64,000 nucleotides of DNA from the NCBI GenBank assembly GCA_002803225.1, contig NXFV01000964.1, forward strand, positions 241,853 to 305,852, given 5' to 3'. Position 1 is the stretch's first letter; each line of letters begins with the position of its first letter. The DNA comes from Gamarada debralockiae. Lineage: Eukaryota; Ascomycota; Leotiomycetes; Helotiales; Hyphodiscaceae. A program made the position numbers and the translations under genes. Below the pieces are notes generated by a model. The model saw nothing but the letters and a program-made list of their open reading frames with translations. It was not told the origin of the DNA and ran no database searches. This document shows, piece by piece, positions 1-11,543 of the stretch.

Positions 1-4
1 CGTC

Positions 5-1141
5 TCATGGTCTTGCCTGAATCAGACACCGGAGCTGTACCTCGCGCCCGATCTTCACCAGAGGACGTTCCATGAGCCGCCGCAGAGTGTTCGCCGCATT
101 ATCCTCGTGATATTGGTCGATGAGGCCGGTCTTGTTTCTAATCTCGACTCGCAGCTCCTCGACCTCCTCGCCTCTTCTCTTCGCTGCGGTCTCTAGTCCC
201 CTCATATCAGAACGGGAAGCCTCAAGCTGTTCCCTGACTGTCAAATTGTTGTCTGTCAGTTTCGAATTGTTCCTTTGGAGTGTCGCATGGCCAGTCTTAA
301 GTTTCGAAGTTTCATCCCGACATTGGGTGATGAGCCCGATCTTCTTCCCAATCTCAACTTTCAAGTAGTTCACTTCATCCGCTGTTCTTGCCGCTGCAGT
401 CTCCACCTCCTTCACTGAAGAACGAGAAGCCTCAAGCTCGCCCTTGAGCTCCGCGTTGGCGCTGCTCGGGTGGAAGTTCCTAGTCCCCTGGTCTTTCAGG
501 GCTATCTTCAGTTCCTGAATTTCTGCCTTTGCCCTGTCCAAAGCACTTACGTTATGATTATTCTCCAGCTCCTTTACGTCGGATCGAGAAGCCTCGAGCT
601 CGTCCTTGAGCTCGGCGTTCGCGCGATTCAGGTTTCAAGTTGATCGTTTCTGGTCCAGAGGTTTCTTCACTCCTCAATTTGCCTATTTACTCTCTCCAAA
701 GTCCTTGTGCTTTGGGAATTCTCCCAAATATTTGCCTGGGAATTCCGTTCCACCGCATCAAGCTTTCCCGCAATTCGTAGTACTTTGCGTGGAGCAACTC
801 ATTGCGATAATGGGAGGCCGGGGGTCGATTGTTTTGCTGATTGTTGGTGTCGACTAGGCTCTGGAAATACGCCTGGCGTGGGTAATAAGGATTCGCTACC
901 ACTCTAGTACATCGTTGCGATTCCGCAGGTACTCGAGCGCGGTGGCTGCTGAACCTAATCGTGCCGCAAGCAGAGCTCCTCCGGCGATGGTCTCATCTTT
1001 CTCTTAACTTTGTTTTTTGCAATGGCGTGCTAGGTCCTTGAACTTCTGTAGATTCTCCTCTACGCTCTTTAGACGTGCCAGTGCGACCTCTTCAGTCCAT
1101 GGCTGACGAAGAACATCTGTCCTGCTCGACTTTTCAGACAT
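5..1141 (-). pseudogene. Decayed coiled-coil protein gene (paralogue of the gene at 16516-17575)
   Basis: Reading the minus strand from an ATG at 1141, the frame gives a short helical segment and is then stopped by TAA near 1005, although the same frame continues as helix-rich sequence (ALEYLRNRNDVLEW) to a further stop near 905. Downstream, heptad-type coiled-coil sequence runs in changing frames with stops near 660 and 617, then openly from 541 to 5. The 178-residue open part has two diverged copies of a coiled-coil module (ELEASRSSVKEVETAA and QLEASRSDMRGLETAA). It ends with PLVKIGREVQLRCLIQAR, closely matching PLVQIGSAIRKRCLEQAK in the intact gene at 16516. The intact relative goes on for about 130 residues after this signature, whereas this copy stops at once. 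No enzyme domain is seen. Multiple stops and frame changes make decay more likely than a missed intron set. Confidence 0.55.
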
Positions 1142-1449
1142 GCTCGCACTGCCGTCGGTTTGGGGCGGGGAATGTTTTGTCTGCGGCAGCTGAGGTTGGC
1201 AATTGAGCGAAATTGGTTCCTCGAACACAATGGCACTTGCACGCGTCTTCCGCCGTGGACTGGGGAGTCGTCTGGCCGATTGATGACAGTTGGGATCTTT
1301 AATTATCGAGGAGATGGTTTGGTATGGAAGGTTTTGATTGATTTGTATTTTGTATGGGGAGGGAAAAGAAAACCAGTAGAAAGGTTCTCCGAAGTTTGGA
1401 CAGTCGCGAAATGCAGATGGACACCGCCTAATTCCACTTGGTAAGGCAG

Positions 1450-2434
1450 TGAATCAAGTCATCACATTTCATCTGTAAATAATATCGCGGACGAAACCAG
1501 TACATTTAGTAGCTTCATGTGGCTATATACGGCTCGGAAGCCGCAACAAGATGCAGCATATGGTATCGCTCTCTTGAGTAGTACTGTTGGCTCTTGAGCC
1601 AGTATTTTTGATATGGGAATTGTACGTCAATGCCAGATGCCAAGGGCGAATGACGCTTCGGGCAATCCGAGACTTGAGGATTGCGCTTAAGCAAGCAAGG
1701 GGGATTCGCAAGCAGCTCAAACATGAATCCTCATAGGAGGTTCTCGCAAATATTTAGCTGACATTCAAATGAGGTCCTGCCAAACCATGCTCTGAGATAT
1801 CACAGAAGTTCAAGGTTCCTTGTGCATTGTTGTCTTCGTAATCTACGTCCAACCCGATGTCTGCCAAGTGAAATACCTGGATGCTGCTGCCGATCAACGA
1901 ATTTGCGATATCCCAATAGCGGATAGCTTCATGTAATTTGCTGGATTTCTCATCAATAACTTCAACAACACAAGCCTAGAGGATGGTTTTGTTTGTCACG
2001 AGATCGAATAAATTGAGACTGGTGGCCGTTTTAGCCCGGATTCAAAGGAGTGGATCATGTATTCGACCATGTCCGATGGTGGCGAACGAGAAGCATCCTT
2101 CGATTGTTATGTTATGGATAAGATTAGAGCCACAGCACGAAGTTCTCGATCTTATGATAAGAGAGGAGGAATTAATCGGCTTCAGCGCGAACTCGGATCA
2201 CGAAGCCTTTTCCATTGAAAAGTCAGTAGATTTCTTCTACGACCGAGTGAGCTGCTGGAAGAGTCGAGATCTATTGGGAGAAACAGCATTGCTAGTCGCT
2301 GCGGCGAGGGGCGCATTCCAATACAAGAAAAGAACTAGAGATAGTCTACTGCGATGCCTACGTTTGAATGGCCCCACCTACTTAGATATTTTAGAAATCG
2401 TAGGTCGGAAGTGAAGAAAGGCATGTACTGTACG
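1450..2434. other. Gene-poor interval with one unassigned ORF (1983-2414, plus)
   Basis: A 143-codon ATG-started ORF lies at 1983-2414 on the plus strand. Its middle (DLLGETALLVAAARGAFQ) resembles one ankyrin-repeat helix pair, but there is no second repeat. I cannot assign it, and it may be a fragment of a larger ankyrin protein. Two overlapping minus ORFs at 1515-1724 look like chance frames. Confidence 0.25.
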
Positions 2435-2709
2435 AAGGTCGCCGTCAAAAGTTTGGAATATACAGAGTGATCATGCGGTATTTACAAGGCCCTAGCCTGA
2501 ATTACAGGCCTCTATAGGGGTCGCCTGGAAAATACAGGCCTAGATACCCCGGAATAATCGTATGCCGAGCGCTCAGAAAAGAAGTCTGCCAACTAGCGAC
2601 AGGGAGAGCTTACAGGCACTCTAGCCTAAAATTGCGGCGTGTTATAGGGCTGATTGCGACTTTACAGGCCTAAATACCTGTAAATTCCAAACTTTTTGAC
2701 CGCGACCTT
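2435..2709. mobile_element. MITE with about 31-bp terminal inverted repeats
   Basis: The left end (2435-2465) begins AAGGTCGCCGTCAAAA and ends GGAATATACAG. The right end (2678-2709), read on the other strand, begins AAGGTCGCGGTCAAAAA and ends GGAATTTACAG. The repeats differ by two substitutions and one A. The 275-bp interior has no coding frame but carries several copies of a TACAGGCCT-type motif (near 2500, 2556 and 2663). No convincing target-site duplication is visible, so the superfamily is open. The structure is that of a non-autonomous DNA transposon. Confidence 0.8.
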
Positions 2710-2949
2710 TGCAATATGTCCGTGCACCATAAATTGACTATTAGCAATGTTCCTAAAGCTAACCAAGCAACCTCACAGCTGCCTTCCCTCCTTCAGGACC
2801 GCACCACCGTGATTAAAACAATACGGTCTCAGCGCTTCCAACTAGAACCAAGTCTTTACATCTCCAGTTACCCTGTAATCTGCCCCATATATCCAAGTGG
2901 GAAGCCTTGAACAAAAAGGCAGAACGCAGCCGATCTGCGTCCCTATCGA

Positions 2950-4417
2950 TCATCCTCTGGCAACACTGACGTGGGTCGCCATCACGATCCCCCCCTTCGC
3001 CGGGTCAATGATTTGATCTGTCGAACCTACGAGGCTATTGCCATCATCTCTTTCATCAGCGAAAACCACTGCACGATGACCAAGTTGGCAAAATTCAACA
3101 GCATCCGCATCACCGCCATCTTTCACGACCGAGGTATCATGACCAGAGAGTTGCACAAAAGTCGGGTTGCTGAGTTTTCCGTTCTTTAATCTACTCGAGG
3201 TTGCGAAATTGTTGGACTCTGAGCCCCCTTGAGCGTATCTCTTGGTAAAGGATGAGGATATCCCTGGCAGTATGCCAATGACGATACAGACAGTTAACTC
3301 GACAGTAGTGAGAACCAGGATTCTCTTGATGCTGTTTTGGGAGTCGGTCGCTAGAAGGATGACGCGGATGATGCTGACTATTATAGCAACGATTGCGAAG
3401 CTGTAAACGCCACATACTGCGAACCTGAGTCGGCTTTCTGTGACTTTGAGTAAAGCTGGGAATGGTAGTATGCATACTGCCGATTTCAACATTAGTTTAT
3501 GGAGATGAAGACTTGGATGAAAGAAGGGGAAGAAATCGGGTCTCCGAAAAGGACGAATTTTTGGTCGGAGAAGAATGAGCTTAAAAAGACTAACAAGTTA
3601 TATCAGTTGCCAAATGTATAGCAAAGTGAGTCCACTATATGATGATGTTAGGATAATTTACGATATCGGGGGCAAACATACAAAGTCCCAGGCATGAACA
3701 ATAGGCCCACATTGTCGACCTGACGGTAAGGCCCACCTTCGTTCGAGAGGCAAGCAGGCGACAAAATATATCACGTAGATAATGGGCCAAATCCCAACCA
3801 AGAAGTATAAATTACAGACAGCCAGAAAGCGGATACGTGGGAATCTCCTAGTGAGTTGAATATGGAGGACATTTATCGAGATTTTAACACCCCATAGTGA
3901 AGCGAAATAAAAAAAGGTGCCGGAGAAGAACAACTATAAGTACACAGGTCATTAGCTGTTATGTGTTGAGATGGAATTGCAGTGACAAACCTTTTGAGCT
4001 TCGATAAAGTGTGAAGGGTTTTGCATTGTTGGAAGAAGTTCGAAAATACGTATTTGCACCGCCACAAGAGCTATTTCCATAACCTTGAAACGATTAGTTT
4101 TCTTAGCAGGGTGAGGTAGGATATGCAGATTGAATAAGTTTACTCGGACATCGCCAGACCTTGGTAAGGAGAGCTGCCAAACTAATAAGAAAAAAGGTGC
4201 AAGGGTATCTCACCACGGCCCAAATCAAAGCAAACTCTAGCAGCTCAATTCGCTTCTTGATAATAACACGTAGATAAAAGCGAGTAGCGCATGCCAAGCA
4301 TGACACGATGGCACAAATGATGACCAGAATCTACAAATGCTCCGTTAGCAAAAGTGCACTTCGTAGGAGAGTTACAAGAGGTATAAGCTTCAGACTGACC
4401 TGCCCAGCTGCGATCAT
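2950..4417 (-). CDS. Fungal rhodopsin-domain (SAT4/PTH11-like) seven-helix membrane protein
   Basis: Integral membrane protein of the fungal rhodopsin-domain family, whose members are mostly of unknown ligand and some PTH11-like receptors. Six exons join in frame: 4417-4400, 4330-4214, 4083-3991, 3933-3682, 3634-3595 and 3476-2950, giving 348 residues. Introns have GT..AG borders, and the last has a CTAAT branch point. Family hallmarks are IEAQKLFFSGTFFYFASLWGVKIS (helices 3-4), the polar RRWALPSGRQC loop, WTHFAIHLATDIT, then CILPFPALLKV before helix 6, and a final helix ending ILPGISSSF. The hydrophilic tail of about 100 residues has no domain I recognise. The first exon encodes only MIAAGQ, so an upstream ATG with a different splice is possible. 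No frame damage is seen. Confidence 0.8.
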
Positions 4418-4519
4418 TTTGATAACTATCGCGACCCTGCGAAGTAGGGCTCGGCACTACTGGGCAAGATAGCAGAAAGAAATAGTTCCAAGAGGAGATA
4501 GAAAAGGGTGATGACATTC

Positions 4520-5900
4520 ATACTCAGTGTTTAAGAATGCAGTATCTCTATATCTGGGGAATGGATCCGTCGATGCTCGGACCCCTCGGTTTCCCGGAGC
4601 CAGCCGAGCCGTGTTGTGCCACGGGAAGTGAAGGTGGTGCCATTGGGGTCAGCACTAAAAGTTTTAACGTAGTGATTCGTTCTGCAACGTCTGAATTTCC
4701 CTTTTAACCCAAACTCTAAGAAGAATACCCATTCTTGTTTAAGAGCAAGAAAGTGAAATGCAAACTAGTTAACTTACATTTTGACAGACGGTCAGAGCAA
4801 TGCAAGATTTTTCAATTGAAATTGAGAGAAGAGAGGAAATGGTGGGAAGGAGAACAGAATACCGCAAATGGGGTCGGGCCGGTGCAAGGATTTATAGATT
4901 GAGCGATCGACAAGAGCTTTCTTTTTCTCTTGATATGAGTCTTAGAAGGCCTCAAACCAATTCGGACTTTGACCCTTTGGATTTGGAAGACTTTCCCGCC
5001 TACAATCCTGTGGGGGAACAGGGAGTAAAGTGGCGCCAAATCGGCGTCCAGAAACTTCGAATACCAAGTAAGTGGCTTCTGACCCAGACCCCCAGCCGAT
5101 CGGTTCGCCTGCGAAATCCAAAAAGAGAAAGAAAAGGGTGGAGATCTTGGCACCAGGGGAGACTACTATGCGAAAGGTTGGAGAAAATTCCTGGATCAAT
5201 CAGTGGGTAGTCCGTAAATTGGGCCCTCGTTGTGCGGCGTTTTCTACCCTGATTCTCCCCCCTTTCCGGTGTAGTAGATGGTTCCTGTGGAACATTCGAC
5301 CGCCCGCTTCCAGGCTATCTGAAATTGTTTTCTCGGACATCTGCGTTGATACTCAGTACACGATCCTGGAATTTATACTGTGTTGCATCTAATCTCTGGC
5401 GGCCAGTGAAAGAGAAAGAGGGATTATCGATTGCTATGCCGGCTAATTCCCTTGAAGATGGCCTGACATGTGCTGAGTTTTTTGTTTTACGTACGCCATC
5501 GATGCTTCGACCCTTGGGTTGGGACAATTATCGCATGAAGCAGTGACAACGCCGATGAATTTTGTGGCCTTTGTACTTGAATTTTGCATTTCATTGACTG
5601 TTGCCCCATCTTTTTACTTGTCGTGTCCCGTTTTGAATGCCATGTCTTTCGTCGCATTAGTCTTGTAGATTGAACCCCAGAAAGTGCTGACGATCTTGCC
5701 GCCCATTTGGGGGTAGTTTAGGATAGTGGTAGATTAGGGAGGGGTCTCAAATAAAGCACGCATATCTTCCTCCTTTGACAGCTATATTCATGTGCTAAAC
5801 TCCCCATTAAAGCGAAGCACAAGAGAGAAAATGTTAACTGATAATACCTCATCACACTTAAAGATTGTGTGCATCACTTCACCGAGCAGTGGGAAAGAGA
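4520..5900. other. Non-coding interval, 5' flank of the rhodopsin-domain gene
   Basis: Overlapping ORFs on both strands (for example 4800-5210 plus and 4812-5153 minus) have no family resemblance, no consistent splice structure and no low-complexity signal. I read this as promoter and intergenic DNA. Confidence 0.4.
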
Positions 5901-5921
5901 AATATTCTACTAGGGAAGTAC

Positions 5922-6920
5922 TCACCGTTTCCTTTCACGACAATGAATTTGTTTCCCTCTCGTTGGGGTCTGTGTCCCTCTTGTATGTGTCCAAATGACC
6001 GGCATCTTACTGCAATTCCCACCTTGACAAGTGGTTCTCGAATCTGTATTTCCTCCAGTGTGTTTCTTGATTTTGGATTCCAATTTCTTGAACTTTGGGT
6101 GTGACTCTATTACCAGTAGGTTGACCGCGACTTTGTACACTTGGTAGGACAACCTAAGGCTTTCGATTTCGGCCAACTCAAATTATTCCTTTGGTTTGGA
6201 ACGTTCGAGGTCCTTCAAAGCCTGCTTCAACCTTTCAACTTCAGCATCTTGGGTCGGATTATCATTTGGTGCAGAGCGTCGTGATATTGGACTTCGCAGT
6301 TCCAACTGGTCCTCTTGGAGGCATTGGAATCGACTTGAACATTTGTGTTGCGTTTCTCCTCTAGCTAGCTGGCGCGTCTGTCTCTAAAGTCAGAATTTGT
6401 CTGTTTGGTTTGGGGAAGGTTACTAATCTTGTCACTGCGCTTGTCATGTTTCATAGCCTTTATCCACATCTTGACATTTCATTGCTTTGGTTGTGAACCT
6501 TCCCTTCTTGCACATGGATCTCTCTGTGGCTCATGGTTTTGCTCATTAATTCTTCTTGCCGTGTTATACCTCTCCGACAATGTAGAAGCTGACCCCAAAT
6601 GCTTCTCGGATTGGCTGGCCATAAACAATTTCGGCTTCTCAAGTCGGCTGTAGGTAGTCAGACTTCAGCGAGGATATCATTTTTGAAGTGATCTACTTAC
6701 TCGAAACGCCTCTTGTGCCGACGCCTCAATCTTCTGGGTCTTTCCCTCCAAGTCTGAGTTGGTCGTTGCTTCCATTTCGAATCTAGTGGTGAAATCAACG
6801 CAGCCAGGTCTTCATCTTCGTCACTACTTCGTAGTAATTCATCGTATGTTAGCGGCTTTTCATCGATGGTCAATGGGGCTTTGTCGCTGTACGGGATGTC
6901 TGTCGCTATGTAGAACACTT
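5922..6920 (-). pseudogene. Second decayed coiled-coil/charged helical gene
   Basis: Minus-strand frames give pieces of one charged helical protein: DELLRSSDEDEDLAAL (about 6800-6860), MEATTNSDLEGKTQKIEASAQ (about 6715-6772) followed by a good GTAAGT donor, then RLEKPKLFMASQSEKHLGSA, then AEVERLKQALKDLERSKPKE (about 6190-6250), and after an in-frame TAA, LAEIESLRLSYQVYKVAVNLL. The pieces lie in different frames, and the obvious intron (about 6650-6705) joins out of frame. It resembles the coiled-coil relic at the window start in style, but I cannot show it is the same family. Confidence 0.35.
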
Positions 6921-7084
6921 TCGTCGCTACGCTGGAGATTGCTGGTATTGTTGACTAGCCTTCTCTTGATGAACAAACTTTCAATATCGAGTTTTCTTGA
7001 TCCATGATAACGCCAGACCACGAACCTCTTGCATGCGTGTGGGGAAGTCCAAGTTCGAATTTGTAATATAGAAGACTGAGCCAC

Positions 7085-8164
7085 AATTAGATGAATTACT
7101 TTGCATAAATTTTGTGGCTACCCACAGCTGATTGTTACCGGCGCAGCCACGCCCCCAAGAATTTTGTGGAATGGGAATGTAGAGGAGGAGAGGAGGTAAA
7201 TGTCTAGAGGCGTTCTCAGTCTTTCTGCGGACAGGAAAAGTTACAAGTCAGTCTGGAATAATTGTGAACCGAGTGAAACCTGAGCTTTGAGATTCCAACT
7301 TCGCCCTCGTTTTTGTCCTTGACCTTGTTGTCCTCCGAACTTCTCTATTTCACAACCAATTTAAAAGTCCTTTGGGAACACAAGAAGGTTTCGCTGTCGT
7401 ATTTGATTCTGAATGAATGGTCCGCGGCTGCCTTTTGATCACTGTACTATTAAGGCAGATAATGGCAACCATCGAAATTGACTTTCACCTGACTCGAGAG
7501 TCACAACATCTGTCACGTGTAAAGCTCTTTCAGGAACAAACCCTTGCAACTACTGTCGATATTCTCATGATTACCCTCGCAGAAAAGCGCTAGCCGCTTT
7601 TTCGCCTTTAAGTCTCTTGGGAGACGGGGAACTGATTCAGCTGACACCAGCCCGCTCGAGTCTTGAACTACAGGCTTCAGAAGCTCCAAAACCCTACGCT
7701 GCACGGATTTCGAGCTCAGATTTCACAAGAAGTCTCCTGGTCCTGAAGGGTTGAAGCCTACTTTCTTAATTCATGTCAATACTGCTAGTACTACCTCTGT
7801 TGAAGCTAGTGGAGCAGAGCGTAGAAAAAGGGACAAATTCGACAATAAGTTTGAACAAAAGGTTAATATCATTCAGCTGCCGGTTTTCCTGCAAGTTCGT
7901 GTTTTGAATGATTTTCCATGGAAAGGCGCCTTGCAGTGATTTTAGTCCACCCCCGCTTGAACGACCTTTCCTCTTCGAGCCAGTGTCGGACCCAATAAGA
8001 AGTCTGCGCGTATTTCGCCAAGAGTAAGCAAGCATCGTTTCGCGTCCGAAGCCACAATGTCTATAATTTGACCTCCTTGGCGATAAGTCAAACATCATTC
8101 CTCAAGCCTTTCACCCAGTTGCTTTTTGGAAATCACGCCACATTTCAGAGCTCCTCGTAGCGCA
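7085..8164. other. Intergenic interval upstream of the gene at 8165
   Basis: Only short ORFs of unrelated frames are present (7513-7704 minus, 7766-8098 minus). I see no recognisable domain, repeat or RNA gene. Confidence 0.4.
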
Positions 8165-10006
8165 ATGGAATTCCAGTCGGATTCTTGGGTAACGGAGACG
8201 CAGGCAACCCTGAAAGGGGCTACCACTGCATCCCTCAAGGGCGAACATTCTCGATTGAGACGCGTAAAAGAAAGAGAGAATTGGTACAATACCGGCGTAT
8301 CAAATGACGGCGAACTCATTAAGCCATTCAAATTTGTCGATCAACAAGCACTCAGATGCCAGAAGAACTCTAGATTACTATCTTCTATCCGTTCCCATGT
8401 TAAGCAAGACTCCTACAGGAAACGGCAAGCCACAAATGCCATTTTGTGCCACAAAAGAAAGAATCTCCAGCCCATTTGTGTTTCACCAAAAATAGTCAAG
8501 GATATGCAGTCTCTGGAAGCTAAAAGTGGGAGGCTCTTTTCAGTTCTCAAGGTTGAAGCGTCATCGGATGCCATCCAGAGATATAATGTTCGAAATGGGA
8601 GTTCATACTTCTCGGCTGCGGAATTCAATTCTACGCGACTCAATGGATGCTCGCGCCATGATCCCTTCAATACCTTTGGAGGCTATTATCCTCTCAATCG
8701 CCCTCGAGCCCTCTTTCTGTTAAGTCACTGTAAGAACGCCTTGCAATTGTTAGGGGTATCAGTCTGACCACATCCTACTAGATCGAGACCAGGCCAGTAA
8801 GGCATGGTATCCGGAAGCCGTTGAAGCAGTCATCGAATGGACCCGATCGAATATTATTCTGTTGCATGTCATCTTATATGTAAGTCTTCCAGAATAAAGC
8901 CGTCGTCGAGTCGCAGACTTATAAGATATCGATTCGTAGAATTATACTGAACTGTTTTTCCAGAGTGCGGCGTGCCATATTCGAATAATCACAAACTCCA
9001 CTGACTATTCCGATATTTTCCGCCACCGAGGGGAAGCAATGAAGACCATAAATGAAAGTCTCAACGATCCTGTAGACCGAGTAAGCAACGAGACGATTGG
9101 AGGACTATGCCATCTTGTTATGACTGAGGTGAAGAACTTTCTACGTTTTAAATCCAGAGCAACAGCTTGATTGACCATGCGACTCCGCAGGAAATGTACG
9201 GCTCTCATCTCGCTGCTTCAATCCATCGAAAAGGGCTTCAGAAATTGTTTGAACTACGCCGAGCTCTTCCAGGAACGTCTATGAATACCATTGTTCGCCA
9301 CCTACTGCCGTTGTGAGTTCAGACTCTCAAATCATCAGTCCTTGGTCTTCCCCCATTTCCTAACAAAACTGCAAACAATAGGACGAATTTGCGACTGCCA
9401 TCAGAGGACATTTTTTCTACTCCAAGCTCTTGTCTTTTTGGCCAAGAGGGCAAGGACCCAGAGCTACTTGCGCGGAAGGATCCTATCTTGGAGATCTTCG
9501 GTTGGCTGAAAGACACGCCTCTTGAGCTTCCCATAAACCCTTCAATGACTGAATGCCGGTCTGCAGTGGTGCGAATTAAGCTGGAATACAATATCTACTC
9601 GGCGAATGCATATCGCAGTAGCAATAAGTCTCGCCGTTGCTGGCTTCTCGCGGCTTTGATTTACCTGCACACGATCATTGCAACGCCGGACGGGTGGCAC
9701 TTGCTACCCAGGACCGAGGCACATTTGATTGAGGAACTGAGAGAGCTGATGGAAGAAATGATGGCAGAGCCATCAAGTATGGGCTTTGATGTTGATGTGC
9801 ATCTATGGATACTGCTTTTCGGAGGTGTGCATGCGATGGAGCCCGATGCTGCTTGGTATCGAGGAGCCCTAAAGATTCTATGCGAAGGGGAAAGTCTTTC
9901 AAAATGGGAGGATATCAAGCCTTTGATGAAGGGCTTGCCTTGGGTGCAGAATAATGTGGAGGAAATTCTAGGGGTCTTTTATGCGTGCTGCGCAGTTGGT
10001 GACTAA
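8165..10006 (+). CDS. Fungal transcription-factor-domain protein without a zinc cluster
   Basis: Five exons join in frame (8165-8729, 8782-8879, 8964-9128, 9191-9312, 9382-10006), giving 524 residues. The ATG at 8165 is preferred because the frame upstream offers only TTG. The N-terminus carries KPFKFVDQQ followed by SIRSHVKQDSYRKRQ, a basic motif common at the start of a large group of pezizomycotine regulators (often labelled Fungal_trans_2-like) that lack Zn2Cys6. The middle and C-terminus are helical, with ILLHVILYSAACHIR, YGSHLAASIHRKGLQKLFELR, and a closing region (DVHLWILLFGGVHAMEPDAAWY..WEDIKPLMKGLPWVQ) typical of that family. It probably acts in the nucleus; targets are unknown. All four introns are 52-84 bp with GT..AG ends, so the gene looks intact. 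Confidence 0.78.
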
Positions 10007-10449
10007 GTGTGGTGGAATTCAGCCCAGAGGTTTTAAGCCTGATTGCTCAAATAGTTCCGCGATCGGAGTTCAATTCCTGAGCTTGAGTGAACGATCGAAG
10101 AGGTGTCAAGTCAATTTCTGAAATCTGTGTTGCAAGATCGAGGGACTCACAGAGGAAGAAGAGCGTTGTAAGTTTAGCTGTGTGGGGGCGAAACATAGTG
10201 GCATTTTAGAACTAGCTTGATATCTAAGGAGTTGAAATTAGAGAGAGGGGAAGAGCTCTCTGATGCTACAGAAAGAAGAAAATACAGGCTATACTAGATT
10301 AGGCAATTCCAACCAACAAGCGTGATCGCGGTAACCATCACTACATGATCTGATGAGCAGAGAGAACTCTGGCGTTGCCGAGAAGGGAAGGCGAAGAAGA
10401 CGATGTCGAAGTCATGGATTGCGATAGCGAACACGAAGTAAAAGGAAGC

Positions 10450-10693
10450 ATAAACTGGTAATTATCGGAGAAGTCAAACAAATCAAGCGAAGAGGTCGAT
10501 ACTCGCAGTGTCAGCCAAACACATAGTGTTTGACACGCCTTGCTTCAAGTCTATTCTAGATAAAGACAAGTTGAAGGAATGGCATACCCTCCAGTCTGTT
10601 GGAAGTGTCAAAATAGCGTTTCCCGACGACGACCCAGATGTGTTCGTTCTCCTCCTACATATTCTCCATGGAGTCACCACAGAAATTTCCTAA
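10450..10693 (+). pseudogene. Truncated BTB/POZ-like domain fragment
   Basis: The plus-strand frame reads VSAKHIVFDTPCFKSILDK, then a VKIAFPDDDPDVFVLLLHILHG core, and stops at 10693 in the middle of the domain. It aligns by eye with EVHCVVSSRHMMLASQYFQKIL and MIILLNIVHGVSRKVP of the complete BTB-like protein 0.9 kb downstream. No ATG lies upstream in this frame. It is likely the remnant of a tandem duplicate. Confidence 0.5.
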
Positions 10694-10699
10694 CAAATT

Positions 10700-11540
10700 T
10701 GTCTAACCAAACGATATATTGAGGTAAAATCATGAATATATTGATATCTGAAAAGGTCAGAATTGTAAGGATGCAAAAACGCTAGATATAGCCAATGAAC
10801 ACTAGGCCTAAAAGAGAATATTGATACACTATAGAGTAAGTCTCATCTGACGCAAGTTAACCTAGGTATAATTACGGATTTTGAAACTTTGATCGACAAA
10901 TAGCAAATTCTCGAAGTCATAAGACCATTTTACCACCGCGGATAGCACCTAAAAATGGCTGGGGTTTGCCTAAGGAATACACAACGGACTTCTCTATTTT
11001 GGTTCTCCATTCCTTGGATGTTTCAAGGCCACAAGTCGAATGATATGAGGTGAAGGTAACGACAACTTAGAGAACGACCTGGAGAACGATCTTCCACTTT
11101 CGGAATATGTTATCAGTCAGTGTCGAAACATGAAGATGGCCTATGTCTTTCCGCTAAGTATGGAAACACTGTAATATTGAAGCTGATGAGGAGCACTAAC
11201 TTATGAGTGTCGCTGCACGGTTAGGATACCGGGGGGCTGGAGAATTCCAATATGCAAGGCTACCCAATGCCGTACAATTGAGCCCAAAATGGCTAGCGAA
11301 GCTGCACACCCAACAAACATTCGCCATTTCAATCACCCGATTGGTCTTTTCTCGCCAACTCATCGCTGCGCTTAGGCAGCTTTCTAATTTGGTCATTGGA
11401 GAGTTAGACGGAAGAATCACCGTTTCGTCCCAAAAAAATTTTATCTTAAAAATTTTTTTTATTAAATTTCGTTTCTCTCATTGTGGCCATTCAGATGCGT
11501 CCTCGAGATCCAGACAGTGAGTGTAATATTCGAAGAAGTT
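10700..11540. other. Intergenic interval, 5' flank of the BTB-like gene
   Basis: AT-rich DNA with an A-run/T-run (about 11430-11465) shortly before the BTB start codon, plausible as promoter. No gene is supported; the overlapping ORFs at 11196-11520 have no recognisable content. Confidence 0.4.
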
Positions 11541-11543
11541 TCA

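Noticed and set aside
4800..5210. 136-codon plus ORF
   Set aside because: Basic, Trp/Arg-rich composition without domain, overlapped by an equally open minus ORF; looks like chance.
6119..6136. TTGACCGCGACTTTG resembling the right end of the 2435-2709 MITE
   Set aside because: Only about 14 bases match and no partner end lies within 1 kb; chance or a very eroded copy.
8126..8164. Earlier start for the transcription-factor-like gene at 8126
   Set aside because: The codon there is TTG; the first in-frame ATG is at 8165.
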